Assembly (NCBI GenBank): GCA_016125275.1
Contig: WGMB01000002.1
Coordinates: 379,231-443,230 of the forward strand
Direction: 5' to 3'
Origin: Acidobacteriota bacterium
Lineage (GTDB): Bacteria > Acidobacteriota > Terriglobia > Bryobacterales > UBA6623
DNA: 64,000 bases
This document shows positions 7,857-15,884 of the stretch, piece by piece (the stretch's first letter is position 1; each line of letters opens with the position of its first letter). A program made the position numbers and the translations under genes. Below the pieces are notes generated by a model. That model did not search any database. It was not told the DNA's origin and worked only from the letters and a program-made list of their open reading frames with translations.

Positions 7857-8456
7857 ATGGTCAGCCTGCCGAACAACAACCTCCGCCGCCGCATCGAGCG
7901 CATGGAGCGCCGACTCCCGCGCCGCCTGACCGAACCGGAGGTTATCATCCGCGTCTTCGGCAATGAGGAGCAGGGCGGCTACACGATCTCCGAGATTCGC
8001 TACGGAACCCATACGGAAACCTTCGTTTATGACCTGGATCCAGACGAATACGCCGAGTTCATGAGCCCCATGGAAGGCGAAGACTGTGAACCCGCGGACA
8101 TCCCGGAGCCCGGCGAACCGTCAGCCTTCCGAGCCCCGTCTCCCGAACCCGAACCGGAGCCCGCCCCAAACCCCCCGGTTCTCGCCTCAAAACCCGCCGT
8201 TCTTGCCCCAAGAACCCCCATTCGCATCACGCCGTCCGACGGCCCCCGCCACCTCGACCCCGTTCTCGCCTACCATCTCCGCCTGCCCCAAACCGCCGCC
8301 GCGCCCGCCGTCCGCAACGAGCCGCCTCCCCCGCACCGAGACTTCCTCAGCCCGGCCGCGCCCGGCGCCTACGGCGTCGTCTCCAACCCCCGCCTCACCT
8401 TCTCCTCCCCCCAAAAGCAAAGGACCCCGGGCCGTAGCCCAGGGTCCATTCACTAG
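7857..8456 (+). CDS. Hypothetical protein with proline-rich C-terminus
   Basis: A 199-residue product. The first 85 residues look like a real folded or helical region (basic RRRIERMERRLPRRL, then VIIRVFGNEEQGGYTISEIRYGT and an acidic DLDPDEYAEF). The rest is low-complexity and rich in Pro, Ala and Ser. Third-position GC in the first part fits coding. The frame runs through a hairpin at 8422-8447 that serves as terminator for the opposite strand, so the last dozen residues are an accident of that overlap or the gene tolerates it. There is no clear Shine-Dalgarno site. I do not recognise a family; the ATG at 7857 is the first start of the frame. Confidence 0.55.
   Translation: MVSLPNNNLRRRIERMERRLPRRLTEPEVIIRVFGNEEQGGYTISEIRYGTHTETFVYDLDPDEYAEFMSPMEGEDCEPADIPEPGEPSAFRAPSPEPEPEPAPNPPVLASKPAVLAPRTPIRITPSDGPRHLDPVLAYHLRLPQTAAAPAVRNEPPPPHRDFLSPAAPGAYGVVSNPRLTFSSPQKQRTPGRSPGSIH
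8411..8447 (-). terminator. Intrinsic terminator of the cytochrome c/PQQ dehydrogenase operon
   Basis: Arms GGACCC..GGGC (from 8422) and GCCC..GGGTCC (to 8447) form an 11-bp stem with one mismatch and a 4-nt loop. On the minus strand it is followed by TTTGCTTTTG (8421-8412). It lies 36 nt past the stop of the dehydrogenase gene. Confidence 0.75.
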
Positions 8457-8482
8457 CGCAGCCCAAGCTTTCCGCCCGGGGC

Positions 8483-10153
8483 TCAGTACAGGACGTAGTC
8501 GTAGAGCCGGTCCCTCACCGCCACCAGCAGGTGCTGCTTCCCGTCGACCAGGTGCGTCTGGACCGCGTTCGACGGGTCGCCGATGCGCGAGTGCCACAGC
8601 GGCTTGCCGTTGGTCGCGTCGACCGCCACGAGGTTGCCGCTGCCGTCGCCCGTGAACAGCACATTGCCCGCCGTCGCCAGCAGTCCGCCGCCGCCCCGGC
8701 CCGGCCACTCGTGCCGCCATTGCGTCTCGCCCGTCAGCGGGTCCAGCGCGATCAGATAGTCGCCCAGCGAGCCGATCTGCACCCGCTCCTTGCCGCCCAG
8801 GCCCATCGAGCCCCGCGGGTCCGGCTCGGTCAGGTACAGCATGTTGAAGCCGTTCTTCTCATGCGTGTAGAACAGCCCCGTCACCGGTGAATACGCCGGC
8901 GGCGGCCAGTTCACCACGCCCCCCTCCACCGGCGACACCAGCGCCCCCGGAATCGTCGCTTCCTTCTCCGGATTCGGTTCCACCACGCCCGTCGGCCGCG
9001 TCTCCAGCGACCAGTTCGTATACGTGCCGAACTTCTTCGTCAGCAGGTGCTCGCCCGTCACGCGGTCCAGCGTGTAGAAGTACCCGTTGCGGGCCGCCGT
9101 CGACACCAGCTTGCGCATCTTGCCGTCGATCTTCGCGTCGTACAGCACCGGCGTCTGCGCCGAATCCCAGTCATGCGTATCGTGCGCCGAGGTCTGGAAG
9201 TACCACTTCAGCTTGCCCGTGTCGATATCCACCGCCATCAGCGTGCAGGTGAACAAGTTGTCGCCCGGCCGCGGCGCGCCCGTGTAGCCCGGCGTGGGGT
9301 TGCCCGTGCCGTAGATGTAGAGCCGCGTCTCCGGGTCATACGAGCCGGGAATCCACACCTGCCCGCCGCCGTGGCTGGCCGTGTCGAGGTTCGGCCAAGT
9401 TTCCAAGCCCGGGTCGTCCGCCTTCATCGGCACCGAGTAGGTAATCCATTGGCGCTTGCCGGTCTCCGGGTCGAACGACTGCAAGAAGCCCGGCGAGTCC
9501 AGGTCGTTGCCCGTACCCACGAGCACGTGATTGTCCACCACGATCGGCGCCGGCGTCGAAAAGTACTGCTGCTCGAAGTCGGCGATCTCCACGTGCCAGC
9601 GCTCCTTGCCGGTGCGCGCATCGAGCGACACCAGATAGTCGTCCGGCGTCTCGAAGAACAGATAGTTGTTCCAGATCGCCGCGCCGCGGTTACCGATGTG
9701 CGTGCCGCCGCGCGTCTCCCAGAAGTAGCGCCACAGCACCGTACCGTCGCGGGCGTCCATCGCCCACACGTTGTCGGGCGAGGTGACGTAGAGGATGTCG
9801 TCGACCACCAGGATCGAGCCCTTGACGTTGACGTTGTGCCCCGAGGTGAATTCGCCGCTGCCTTCGCCGCCGGTGATCACGGGCGTCGAAGACGCTCCGC
9901 CGCGGCCGAAGCTCTTGTCCGGGCCGCCGGTCAGCTCCGCCGTCCAGGCCAGGGTCAGGTGCTTCACCGTCTGCTGGTTCACCTGGTCCAACGCGCTGTA
10001 GCGCCGCCCCGTATAGTCGCCCGAGTACGAAGTCCAGGAACCCGCCAGGGGCTTGCGCAGGACGGACGGCGCCAGCACCACATCCTCGGCCGCCGCCGGA
10101 GAGAGAGCCAGCGCCGACAACGCGACGGATAGAAAGAGTCTTCTCGATGTCAT
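8483..10153 (-). CDS. Exported PQQ-dependent alcohol dehydrogenase (soluble quinoprotein)
   Basis: The protein is 556 residues with a signal peptide (MTSRRLFLSVALSALALSPAAA) and an eight-bladed quinoprotein propeller showing repeated tryptophan-docking segments (GTVLWRYFW, GKERWHVEI, GKLKWYFQT, GETQWRHEW). The active-site stretch HDTHDWDSAQTP carries the catalytic Asp. Two residues later is Ala rather than the Asp that marks lanthanide-dependent XoxF enzymes, so a calcium-type site is suggested. It would oxidise an alcohol or sugar in the periplasm and pass electrons to the cytochrome encoded just upstream. Its ATG overlaps the stop of the cytochrome gene (TGATG), indicating translational coupling. 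The substrate is unknown; the typical MDH disulphide motif was not identified. Confidence 0.9.
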   Translation of the reverse strand: MTSRRLFLSVALSALALSPAAAEDVVLAPSVLRKPLAGSWTSYSGDYTGRRYSALDQVNQQTVKHLTLAWTAELTGGPDKSFGRGGASSTPVITGGEGSGEFTSGHNVNVKGSILVVDDILYVTSPDNVWAMDARDGTVLWRYFWETRGGTHIGNRGAAIWNNYLFFETPDDYLVSLDARTGKERWHVEIADFEQQYFSTPAPIVVDNHVLVGTGNDLDSPGFLQSFDPETGKRQWITYSVPMKADDPGLETWPNLDTASHGGGQVWIPGSYDPETRLYIYGTGNPTPGYTGAPRPGDNLFTCTLMAVDIDTGKLKWYFQTSAHDTHDWDSAQTPVLYDAKIDGKMRKLVSTAARNGYFYTLDRVTGEHLLTKKFGTYTNWSLETRPTGVVEPNPEKEATIPGALVSPVEGGVVNWPPPAYSPVTGLFYTHEKNGFNMLYLTEPDPRGSMGLGGKERVQIGSLGDYLIALDPLTGETQWRHEWPGRGGGGLLATAGNVLFTGDGSGNLVAVDATNGKPLWHSRIGDPSNAVQTHLVDGKQHLLVAVRDRLYDYVLY

Positions 10154-10998
10154 CACAAGCTCGCCAGGTAAGCCGTCACGTCGTGAATGTCTTTGTCCGA
10201 GTACTTCGGCAACAGTTGCAGGTGCGCCTGCCGCGGGTCGTCGATCTTCACCTTCAGCGCCTCGTCGCCGCGGCTGAAGGAGCGGTAGGTCCCATCGGCT
10301 TCGCGCAGGGAGACGATGAAGTCGTCGTAGCGCACCAAGTCCCCTTTGAAGGTCTTGCCCGCCGGCGTCTTCACGGTCACCGTCGTCGGCGTCTCAGGCT
10401 TACCCGTCCGACGGCTGTCGCCGCCGCCGCGCACCCAGTAGTTCTGCAAATCCATCGCCTCAGGAAACTTCTCCGTCAGGCCCTTCATGTCCCCCGCCGA
10501 GTGGCACGACGAGCAGGTCTTCTTGAAGTAGGCCTTGCCGGCGGAGGCGTCGCCCACCAGCACGTTCAGCACCTTCTCCTCGCCGGCCGGCGGATTGCCC
10601 TGCCCGCGCATACTGGCCTGTACGCTGTGCAGGTAGGCGGCCAGCGCCTTCACATCCTCGCTGGGCATCGGAATGGGCGGCATCATGCCGCCGCCTGCGG
10701 TCTGGCTGCCTTGCGTGACGATGGGAGCGATCAGCTCGCCCTCCTTGTCATTGAAGACCAGCCGCGAGCGCAGCAGGTTCGGGCCGCCGGAGTCGCCGCC
10801 GCGCAGATCGGCCCCGTGACAAAACCGACAGTTGGCGGTGTAAATCTGCTCGCCGCGCGCGATAGTGGCGGCGTCAGCCAGAGCGCGCTGCTGCGCCGGA
10901 AAATCCGGCGGCTTCTTGCCGCCCTGCGCCCCCGCGGAGGGCGCCAGCCCCAAAGCCAGCAACCAAATCCCAGCGGACCAAGCAATCTTCGCGCGCAT
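10153..10998 (-). CDS. Exported diheme cytochrome c, electron acceptor of the PQQ dehydrogenase
   Basis: The product is 281 residues from ATG 10998, with a signal peptide ending near SAGAQ. It has two c-type haem motifs: CRFCH in the first domain, with downstream MMPPIPMPSEDVKALAAYL providing a probable axial Met, and CSSCH in the second. Between the second haem and the C-terminus is an inserted beta-rich segment (TVTVKTPAGKTFKGDLVRYDDF) seen in cytochromes paired with acidobacterial PQQ dehydrogenases. Three start codons stand in a row (GTG 11004, ATG 11001, ATG 10998); the last has GAGG at 5-nt spacing and is preferred. It is first in a two-gene operon and its stop overlaps the start of the dehydrogenase gene. 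An electron-shuttle role is inferred from pairing. Confidence 0.92.
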   Translation of the reverse strand: MRAKIAWSAGIWLLALGLAPSAGAQGGKKPPDFPAQQRALADAATIARGEQIYTANCRFCHGADLRGGDSGGPNLLRSRLVFNDKEGELIAPIVTQGSQTAGGGMMPPIPMPSEDVKALAAYLHSVQASMRGQGNPPAGEEKVLNVLVGDASAGKAYFKKTCSSCHSAGDMKGLTEKFPEAMDLQNYWVRGGGDSRRTGKPETPTTVTVKTPAGKTFKGDLVRYDDFIVSLREADGTYRSFSRGDEALKVKIDDPRQAHLQLLPKYSDKDIHDVTAYLASL

Positions 10999-11021
10999 CA
11001 TCACCTCAAACCCGACTCATC

Positions 11022-11030
11022 CTTATAGCA
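11022..11030 (-). promoter_or_regulatory. Extended -10 (TGC-TATAAG) of the cytochrome/PQQ operon
   Basis: On the minus strand TGC-TATAAG lies 23 nt before the chosen ATG at 10998. The match to the extended -10 is good; no convincing -35 was seen. Confidence 0.5.
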
Positions 11031-11091
11031 AACCCTCGGGATTGTACCGCGCACGCTTCGTGACGCACGGCTCCCCCCGTGCGATCAGTCG

Positions 11092-11322
11092 CTACTGCAG
11101 AAGTCCGAATTCGCGCAGAATCTCAGCATGGGGGACGCCCTCGTCCCGATCGAGGGAGGCGCGGGCTTGGTCGAGTGCCGTCGCTGTCTCCGCCGTGATC
11201 GCTTCATCTTCGACGGGAACATCGGCAAGCGATTGGCGCAGCGAAGCCGGCCGGCCAGGCTTATCAACCAAACGAGGCGCTCGTGGCTTGTCCGTGGTTC
11301 CTTCCTGCTGCCCGGCCATCAT
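11092..11322 (-). CDS. Small antitoxin-like hypothetical protein
   Basis: A 76-residue product from the ATG at 11322 (a second ATG follows directly). The C-terminal part DQARASLDRDEGVPHAEILREFGLL resembles the tail of short antitoxin-like proteins in which a helix is followed by a G-x-P-H-x-E segment, often found beside RelE/ParE-type toxins. No toxin gene is adjacent: only 93 bp separate it from the cytochrome gene downstream, and the upstream side is non-coding. CATAAT ends 10 nt before 11322. A longer frame begins at 11412 but adds an uncharacteristic N-terminus. It may be an orphan antitoxin or an unrelated small protein. Confidence 0.5.
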   Translation of the reverse strand: MMAGQQEGTTDKPRAPRLVDKPGRPASLRQSLADVPVEDEAITAETATALDQARASLDRDEGVPHAEILREFGLLQ

Positions 11323-11548
11323 TCTACGCGAAATTATGCTAGCGGATTGAAGCGCAAATAGCCCCACGCGATCCGCGAAGCGGGAGCAAGTGAGAGCCCG
11401 GTAGGGCGACATGGCCGTAGCCCGGGGCGCCGGCCCCTGAAACCGAAGCAGCGATCGTAAGCTACTGTTTTTGAGAGCGTCCGAGCCTCTCGGCGCGGCC
11501 TACTGATATGCCGTCCCTACCGAGCCTCAGGCGGGCTCTCGCTCCGCG

Positions 11549-12079
11549 ATGGCCCGTTTCGTACGGGCTCCGTCTTCGTCCATGGTGCGCGATACTCCAT
11601 ACGTGTCTGCAAGCCCTAATTGGCCGACGGAAGTAGTGATATATGGCGCCAACTCCCAGCTCATCGAGCAGTTCCAACGTCACGCGATGCCGGCGCCGTT
11701 CATCGGCTGCGCGACAGGCTACGGACCCGAGGTTACGGCACGGGCGTCCCTGGATGCCATCTGGGTGAGCCTGATGGCCGGTGTGGAGCTCTTCGGAGCC
11801 AATCCGCCCTTCCCGCAGCATGAAGCTCGCGTCTTTTCGACTCCCAAGAGCCAAATGGAACGAGGTCTACCGCGCTACGGAATCGTAGGCGTGGCAACAG
11901 CGGATGACGATCCCAAGACGCCGGAGTATGCCCTCCGGCTCGTGCTCACTTCCCTGCTTCGCGCAGTCCGGGATTTCAATGCGGTGAGCCTTGATCAGAT
12001 CCACGCTGTTGGGATACTCCCTGAAGACCTTGGACTCGATAGGATCGAGTTGACTACGGCTCGTGGAAATCGTCAATGA
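11549..12079 (+). CDS. Hypothetical protein, no recognised family
   Basis: A 176-residue frame with mixed alpha/beta character: EVVIYGANSQLIEQFQ, then PAPFIGCATGYG, a helix ASLDAIWVSLMAGVELFGA, then strand GIVGVATADDD followed by helix EYALRLVLTSLLRAVRDF and a C-terminal HAVGILPEDLGL. The alternation fits a small nucleotide- or ligand-binding fold, but I cannot name one. Another ATG in frame at 11582 would trim 11 weak residues; neither start has a Shine-Dalgarno site. Its third-position AT is visibly higher than in neighbouring housekeeping genes, consistent with acquired DNA. The 226 bp before it (11323-11548) hold only a short GGGGC/GCCCC hairpin near 11440 and no gene I can support. Confidence 0.6.
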   Translation: MARFVRAPSSSMVRDTPYVSASPNWPTEVVIYGANSQLIEQFQRHAMPAPFIGCATGYGPEVTARASLDAIWVSLMAGVELFGANPPFPQHEARVFSTPKSQMERGLPRYGIVGVATADDDPKTPEYALRLVLTSLLRAVRDFNAVSLDQIHAVGILPEDLGLDRIELTTARGNRQ

Positions 12080-12163
12080 GGTCTACGAGTGCGAAACCAG
12101 TGCACCCGGGTAGACCGCGCGTGCAACCGTGGCTGGGCGACGACTTCTAAGCCAACCTTGACG

Positions 12164-12769
12164 CTATTCTCGGTCTAGACGACTAATCCCCTCAGGGCTG
12201 TCAGCCTCGCGGTCTGCGAGCCCCAGAGTCTGAAAGTTTTGTCCGAATGCTGAGACCTTCGCCCATTGCTGGCGCAGGTCAGGGAACTTGTCCTGAATTC
12301 GCTCGATCACCGAGTAAGTTTGGTTTGCATCCGCGTACGGCAGCAGGCAAATATTACGCCAGCGCAAGACGGCGTACAAGCCTCCGGGATGGTCGGCATT
12401 GTCCACCCCTGTAGTATCTTCCTGGTACTCTAGCCACTTCACCTCAGAGGATGAGACAGCACGACTCGAGCCGAGACGATCGCCAATGCGACCCCGGGCC
12501 TCAAATCGATTCCGCGTAACTCGCAACTGGCCACTCTGTTGGCGCCTTGCCGTCATGAATGCGACTGCAGCAGCGGCAACCGACGCCAATCCGGCGAATA
12601 TTGTGTCCGCCTCGACGTACTGAAGAAGGACCAACGCCGTACATCCCCCCGCGACGACAGCCGAAACTACCGCCTCAGGAATCGAGGAGCGCCATTCCGA
12701 ATTCACCACCAATTCGTCGTCGAGGTCGACAATCTCGATACACGAGCGAGTGGCAGGGCGAAGGGTCAT
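12164..12769 (-). CDS. Small membrane protein with PH-like soluble part, function unknown
   Basis: A 201-residue protein. Two adjacent hydrophobic segments (AVVSAVVAGGCTALVLLQYV and IFAGLASVAAAAVAFMTA, about residues 33-70) form a hairpin in the membrane. They are flanked by an N-terminal strand-rich piece (CIEIVDLDDELVVNSEW) and a C-terminal domain with LRVTRNRFEARGRIGD and VKWLEYQED. Strands before and after a two-helix membrane hairpin are the pattern of bacterial PH-like membrane proteins, but the match is by eye only. It converges with the hypothetical gene at 11549. No Shine-Dalgarno site or TANNNT hexamer is evident before the ATG. Codon use is less GC-biased than in neighbours. Confidence 0.6.
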   Translation of the reverse strand: MTLRPATRSCIEIVDLDDELVVNSEWRSSIPEAVVSAVVAGGCTALVLLQYVEADTIFAGLASVAAAAVAFMTARRQQSGQLRVTRNRFEARGRIGDRLGSSRAVSSSEVKWLEYQEDTTGVDNADHPGGLYAVLRWRNICLLPYADANQTYSVIERIQDKFPDLRQQWAKVSAFGQNFQTLGLADREADSPEGISRLDRE

Positions 12770-12817
12770 CGATCAAAGAGAAGACTGTGAACCGGCCCCA
12801 GCATTCAGACGACCAAA

Positions 12818-12841
12818 GCGGCGCGGCGTGAGCCGCGCCGC
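12818..12841 (-). terminator. Hairpin terminator after the exported hypothetical gene
   Basis: A perfect 10-bp GC-rich stem (arms 12818-12827 and 12832-12841) with a GTGA tetraloop lies 7 nt past the stop at 12849. On the minus strand only TTT follows, so it is a weak intrinsic terminator or a 3'-end stabiliser. Confidence 0.55.
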
Positions 12842-12848
12842 CCCAACC

Positions 12849-14087
12849 CTACTCGCTCCGCGGCGCTTCATCCAACTTGCTCACGCAGAAGTGCGAATCC
12901 CGGCCCACCCAGTAATCCACATCGAGCTGCGGCGTCTCCAGCCGCTTGTGGCCCTGGAACCGCGACTCCAACGCAAAGTCCAGCATTCCGCTCGTCAGCA
13001 TCGTGCGCTGCACAGGGTACGTCGCCACACCCGTCTCGAACATCTTCTCGATGTTCATCACCAGGCAGCCGAAGTGCGGGTGCGGGCGGCCGTTCTGCAG
13101 GTACATCAGCGTGGAGAGCGGCTCCGTCTGGCCCACCACGTCGATCGCCACGGTAAAGTCTTCCACCGCGCCGGTCAGCAAGAACGCCGCCGCCTTCAAG
13201 CCGTCGTTGTACTCGATCACGAACACCGACGGCGACTTCACGTTCTGGCGCATGTCGCCCGGCTTCAAAGTCTCGCTGCGGGTCAGCGCCGTGTCGAACA
13301 GCCGCTTGGCCCAGGCGTTGTCGTCCAGAAACTTCCAAACGGCGTCGAACTCCAAGCACTGGATCGCCCGCACGCCCGTCTCGCCGCCCTGGCGCCGCTC
13401 CACCATGCATTGCAGCGACTCGAGCAGGTGGAAGCCGTAGATATCCAGGCCGCTGTAGCTGATCGCCACAGCGTGCGTCGCCTTCTTACCCCACGGAAAG
13501 TCGATGGCGGGCCGCCGGTGCGCCACCGGCACCGACGAGCCGGCCATCATCGGGAAACCCATCTGCTCGGAGATCTCGACGATCCGCTTGGCCTTGATGA
13601 AGCTGTAGGAGAGGTGCTTGTCGTTGAAGATCGGCGCCGTGCGGCCGGTGCGGCGAAACGTGTCCGTGATCTCCAGGAACATCTTGAAGCGCGGATACAG
13701 CTTCTGGTCCTTGTCGTTCATCGGGTAGTCGCCGTGCTCGCCGATCAGCAATACTGCGTCCACCGCCAAGTCGTCGCCGCCCAGGGTCAGCGCTTCATGG
13801 ATCGTGCGGAAGATCGGCACGCCGTACTTGGCGGCCATCGGGCGGCTCATGTCGTTGTCGGGCACTTGCTCGGTGTACATCGAGACGATCTTGGAGCGCG
13901 GGCCGGGCGACTTGCCGTCCTGCAGCCAGCCTTCCAGATACTTACCCACGACGACGTCCGAATGGGACCCCGGCCGGTACTCGGTCATGATGGCGGCGAC
14001 CCGCTTGGGCGGCCCTTCGGCCCCCTGAAGAAGTGCGGCTGCGCCAAGGACGCCCGTGGAGGACGCCAAAAAGGAACGACGATTCAT
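12849..14087 (-). CDS. Tat-exported hypothetical protein of Acidobacteria/Planctomycetes type
   Basis: The product is 412 residues from ATG 14087, beginning MNRRSFLASSTGVLGAAALL, a Tat-like signal. The mature part starts with a Rossmann-like strand (KRVAAIMTEYRPGSHSD), has further strands such as VDAVLLIGEHGDYP, and ends in beta-rich sequence (LDVDYWVGRDSHFCVSKL). I recognise it as a widespread uncharacterised exported protein rather than a named enzyme; a Gfo/Idh-like fold is possible but not shown. The start lies 4 nt after the stop of the aminotransferase gene with AGAGAG as ribosome-binding site, so the two form an operon. The frame is open further upstream but would overlap the aminotransferase gene and displace the signal peptide. 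Confidence 0.75.
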   Translation of the reverse strand: MNRRSFLASSTGVLGAAALLQGAEGPPKRVAAIMTEYRPGSHSDVVVGKYLEGWLQDGKSPGPRSKIVSMYTEQVPDNDMSRPMAAKYGVPIFRTIHEALTLGGDDLAVDAVLLIGEHGDYPMNDKDQKLYPRFKMFLEITDTFRRTGRTAPIFNDKHLSYSFIKAKRIVEISEQMGFPMMAGSSVPVAHRRPAIDFPWGKKATHAVAISYSGLDIYGFHLLESLQCMVERRQGGETGVRAIQCLEFDAVWKFLDDNAWAKRLFDTALTRSETLKPGDMRQNVKSPSVFVIEYNDGLKAAAFLLTGAVEDFTVAIDVVGQTEPLSTLMYLQNGRPHPHFGCLVMNIEKMFETGVATYPVQRTMLTSGMLDFALESRFQGHKRLETPQLDVDYWVGRDSHFCVSKLDEAPRSE

Positions 14088-14091
14088 GTTG

Positions 14092-15372
14092 CTAGGCTCT
14101 CTGCTTGACGATCGACTCGACTGCATCGCAGAAGAAATCGATCTCCCTGAGGGTCGTGTAGATATTCGGGGAGACGCGGACTCCCTGAAACTCATCTTCT
14201 TGGATGATGCCGGTGGTGAGGATGCGGTGGTTGTTCCAGAGCTTGCCGATCAGCTCGTTGGGCTCCATCCCTTCCACTGTGAGCAGACCGATCCCCCAAG
14301 CCTGCCCCTCCTCGTAAGGCGTGAGCGTACCCACGCCTTTGATCTGCTCCAGCCGCCGCGACCAGCGCTCGCGCAGGTAGCGCAACCGGGCGCCCTTGCG
14401 GTCCACGCCCAGCGACTGGTGGAAGGTCATGGCCTCGGCGATGGCCAGCCGGTTGGCGGCCGGGTGCGTGCCGATCTCCTCGAACTTCCGGATGTCGTTC
14501 TCCTGCCCCGGGTTGCCGGTCATCAGCGGCCACAGGTTGCGGATTTTCTCCTTCTTCACGTAGAGAAAGCCGGTCCCGATGGGCGCCATCAGCCACTTGT
14601 GCAGGCTGGTGCCGAAGTAGTCGCAGTCCAGGTCGTCGCGCTTGAAGGGGAAATGGGCATAGCTGTGCGAGCCGTCGATGATGACCTCGATGCCGCGCTT
14701 GCGGCCCAGCTCGCAGATGTCCTTGACGGGCAGCACCTGGCCGGTGCGATTGGTGACGTGGCAAACCAGGATGATGCGCGTGCGGGGGGTGATGGCGCGC
14801 TCGATCTGCTCCGTGATGTAGTCGAGCGAAGGCGGCGGAACCTGGAACTTCACCTGCTTGAGCACAATGCCCTCGCGGGCTTCGCGCTGCTTCCAGGTGT
14901 TGATCATCCGCGGGTAGTCCTGGGTGGTGGTGATGATCTCGTCGCCGCGCTCGAGGTCGATGCCGTACTGGCAAATCTCGAGCGACTCGGAGGCGTTGCG
15001 GGTAATGGCGACCTCTTCGGGGTCGCAGCCGAAATCCTCGGCCAACATCTGGCGCACGGTCTCGACCTTGGGGTCGAGCTGACGCCACATATAAGAGACC
15101 GGCGCCATGTCCGACATGGACAGGTAGCGCGCCATGGCCTCGGAGGCGTAGCGACTGGGCGGGGAGCAGCCGCCGTTGTTGAGGTTGATGATCGTGCGAT
15201 CGACGGTGAAGGCGTTGCGAGCCTCCATCCAGAAATCCTCGTTGGTGGCGGCTTTCACCGGGTCCGGCTCGGCGTATTTGGCCGCAGCCTGAATGTGCTC
15301 GATGGCCGTCGGGGCGAAAGCGGCAGCCGCACCAGCAGCAGCCGCAGTGGTGAAGAAGGATCGACGGTTCAC
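14092..15372 (-). CDS. Tat-exported class V aminotransferase (isopenicillin N epimerase-like)
   Basis: The protein is 426 residues from GTG 15372 (VNRRSFFTTAAAAGAAAAFAP, a Tat signal). It is a PLP fold-type I enzyme: ATRNASESLEI near the phosphate-binding turn, EVIIDGSHSYAHFPF with the Asp that contacts the pyridine nitrogen, and GTSLHKWLMAPIG with the Schiff-base lysine. It belongs to the class V group that includes cysteine desulfurase- and epimerase-like proteins; the reaction is unknown. TGC-TATCTT ends 8 nt before GTG 15372, which selects this start over the GTG at 15390, and no Shine-Dalgarno site is present. It is the first gene of a two-gene operon with the exported hypothetical protein. 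PLP loading before Tat export would be expected. Confidence 0.88.
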   Translation of the reverse strand: MNRRSFFTTAAAAGAAAAFAPTAIEHIQAAAKYAEPDPVKAATNEDFWMEARNAFTVDRTIINLNNGGCSPPSRYASEAMARYLSMSDMAPVSYMWRQLDPKVETVRQMLAEDFGCDPEEVAITRNASESLEICQYGIDLERGDEIITTTQDYPRMINTWKQREAREGIVLKQVKFQVPPPSLDYITEQIERAITPRTRIILVCHVTNRTGQVLPVKDICELGRKRGIEVIIDGSHSYAHFPFKRDDLDCDYFGTSLHKWLMAPIGTGFLYVKKEKIRNLWPLMTGNPGQENDIRKFEEIGTHPAANRLAIAEAMTFHQSLGVDRKGARLRYLRERWSRRLEQIKGVGTLTPYEEGQAWGIGLLTVEGMEPNELIGKLWNNHRILTTGIIQEDEFQGVRVSPNIYTTLREIDFFCDAVESIVKQRA

Positions 15373-15380
15373 AACCGCTG

Positions 15381-15389
15381 AAGATAGCA
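15381..15389 (-). promoter_or_regulatory. Extended -10 (TGC-TATCTT), leaderless-type
   Basis: On the minus strand TGC-TATCTT ends 8 nt before the GTG at 15372. The element would itself be translated if GTG 15390 were used, so it argues for the shorter protein. Confidence 0.5.
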
Positions 15390-15515
15390 CGTCACCACCG
15401 ACCCAGGAGCCGGCGACGCAATAGATTCAACGAGGAACGGACGATTGCAGCCGCGCCGAGGCACCGGGAGCCGGCCCTGGCTGCGGTCCGGTTTCGGACG
15501 AAAAGACGCTCGCGG

Positions 15516-15806
15516 ATGGAGCTCGTCGAACGGTCGCGCCAACTTGTTTGGGTTCTAGCGCCGTCCGTGAGCCCGGACGAAGACTGGGCGGCGCGGGTGC
15601 GGGAGTTGCTGCGACAGGGGCAAGAGCTTCCGGAGCTCGCGCCAATCCACCGCCGACTCGAGGAAGACCTGCAATCCGCGCGCATCGGCGAAGCCGCCAA
15701 GACGGTGGAGCTTGCAGCAGAGGCGCTTCCGGGGACCCTGGCGCACGTGTTTTCCCAGGCTGCGCTGCTTCGGATCAAGTCGCTACGAAGCCGAGGCCTT
15801 TTGTAG
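15516..15806 (+). CDS. Possible small hypothetical protein
   Basis: A 96-residue frame with amphipathic helical sequence (DWAARVRELLRQGQELPELAPIHRRLEEDL) and plausible codon use in an otherwise gene-free 510-bp stretch between the aminotransferase and cinA. No family is recognised and no clear ribosome-binding site or -10 hexamer precedes the ATG. It may be a gene remnant or chance frame. The rest of the stretch (15373-15515 and 15807-15884) shows nothing else apart from the aminotransferase -10 element. Confidence 0.35.
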   Translation: MELVERSRQLVWVLAPSVSPDEDWAARVRELLRQGQELPELAPIHRRLEEDLQSARIGEAAKTVELAAEALPGTLAHVFSQAALLRIKSLRSRGLL

Positions 15807-15884
15807 GGACATGCAGAAGCGGCCTCGCGAAATAGATCCCCAAGCCTGCCTCAATCCTCTCCGGCGGGGAAGATAGCCAGACCA

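Noticed and set aside
12849-14195. N-terminal extension of the Tat-exported hypothetical protein to 14195
   Set aside because: It would overlap the aminotransferase gene by about 100 bp and place the signal peptide internally; ATG 14087 follows that gene's stop by 4 nt.
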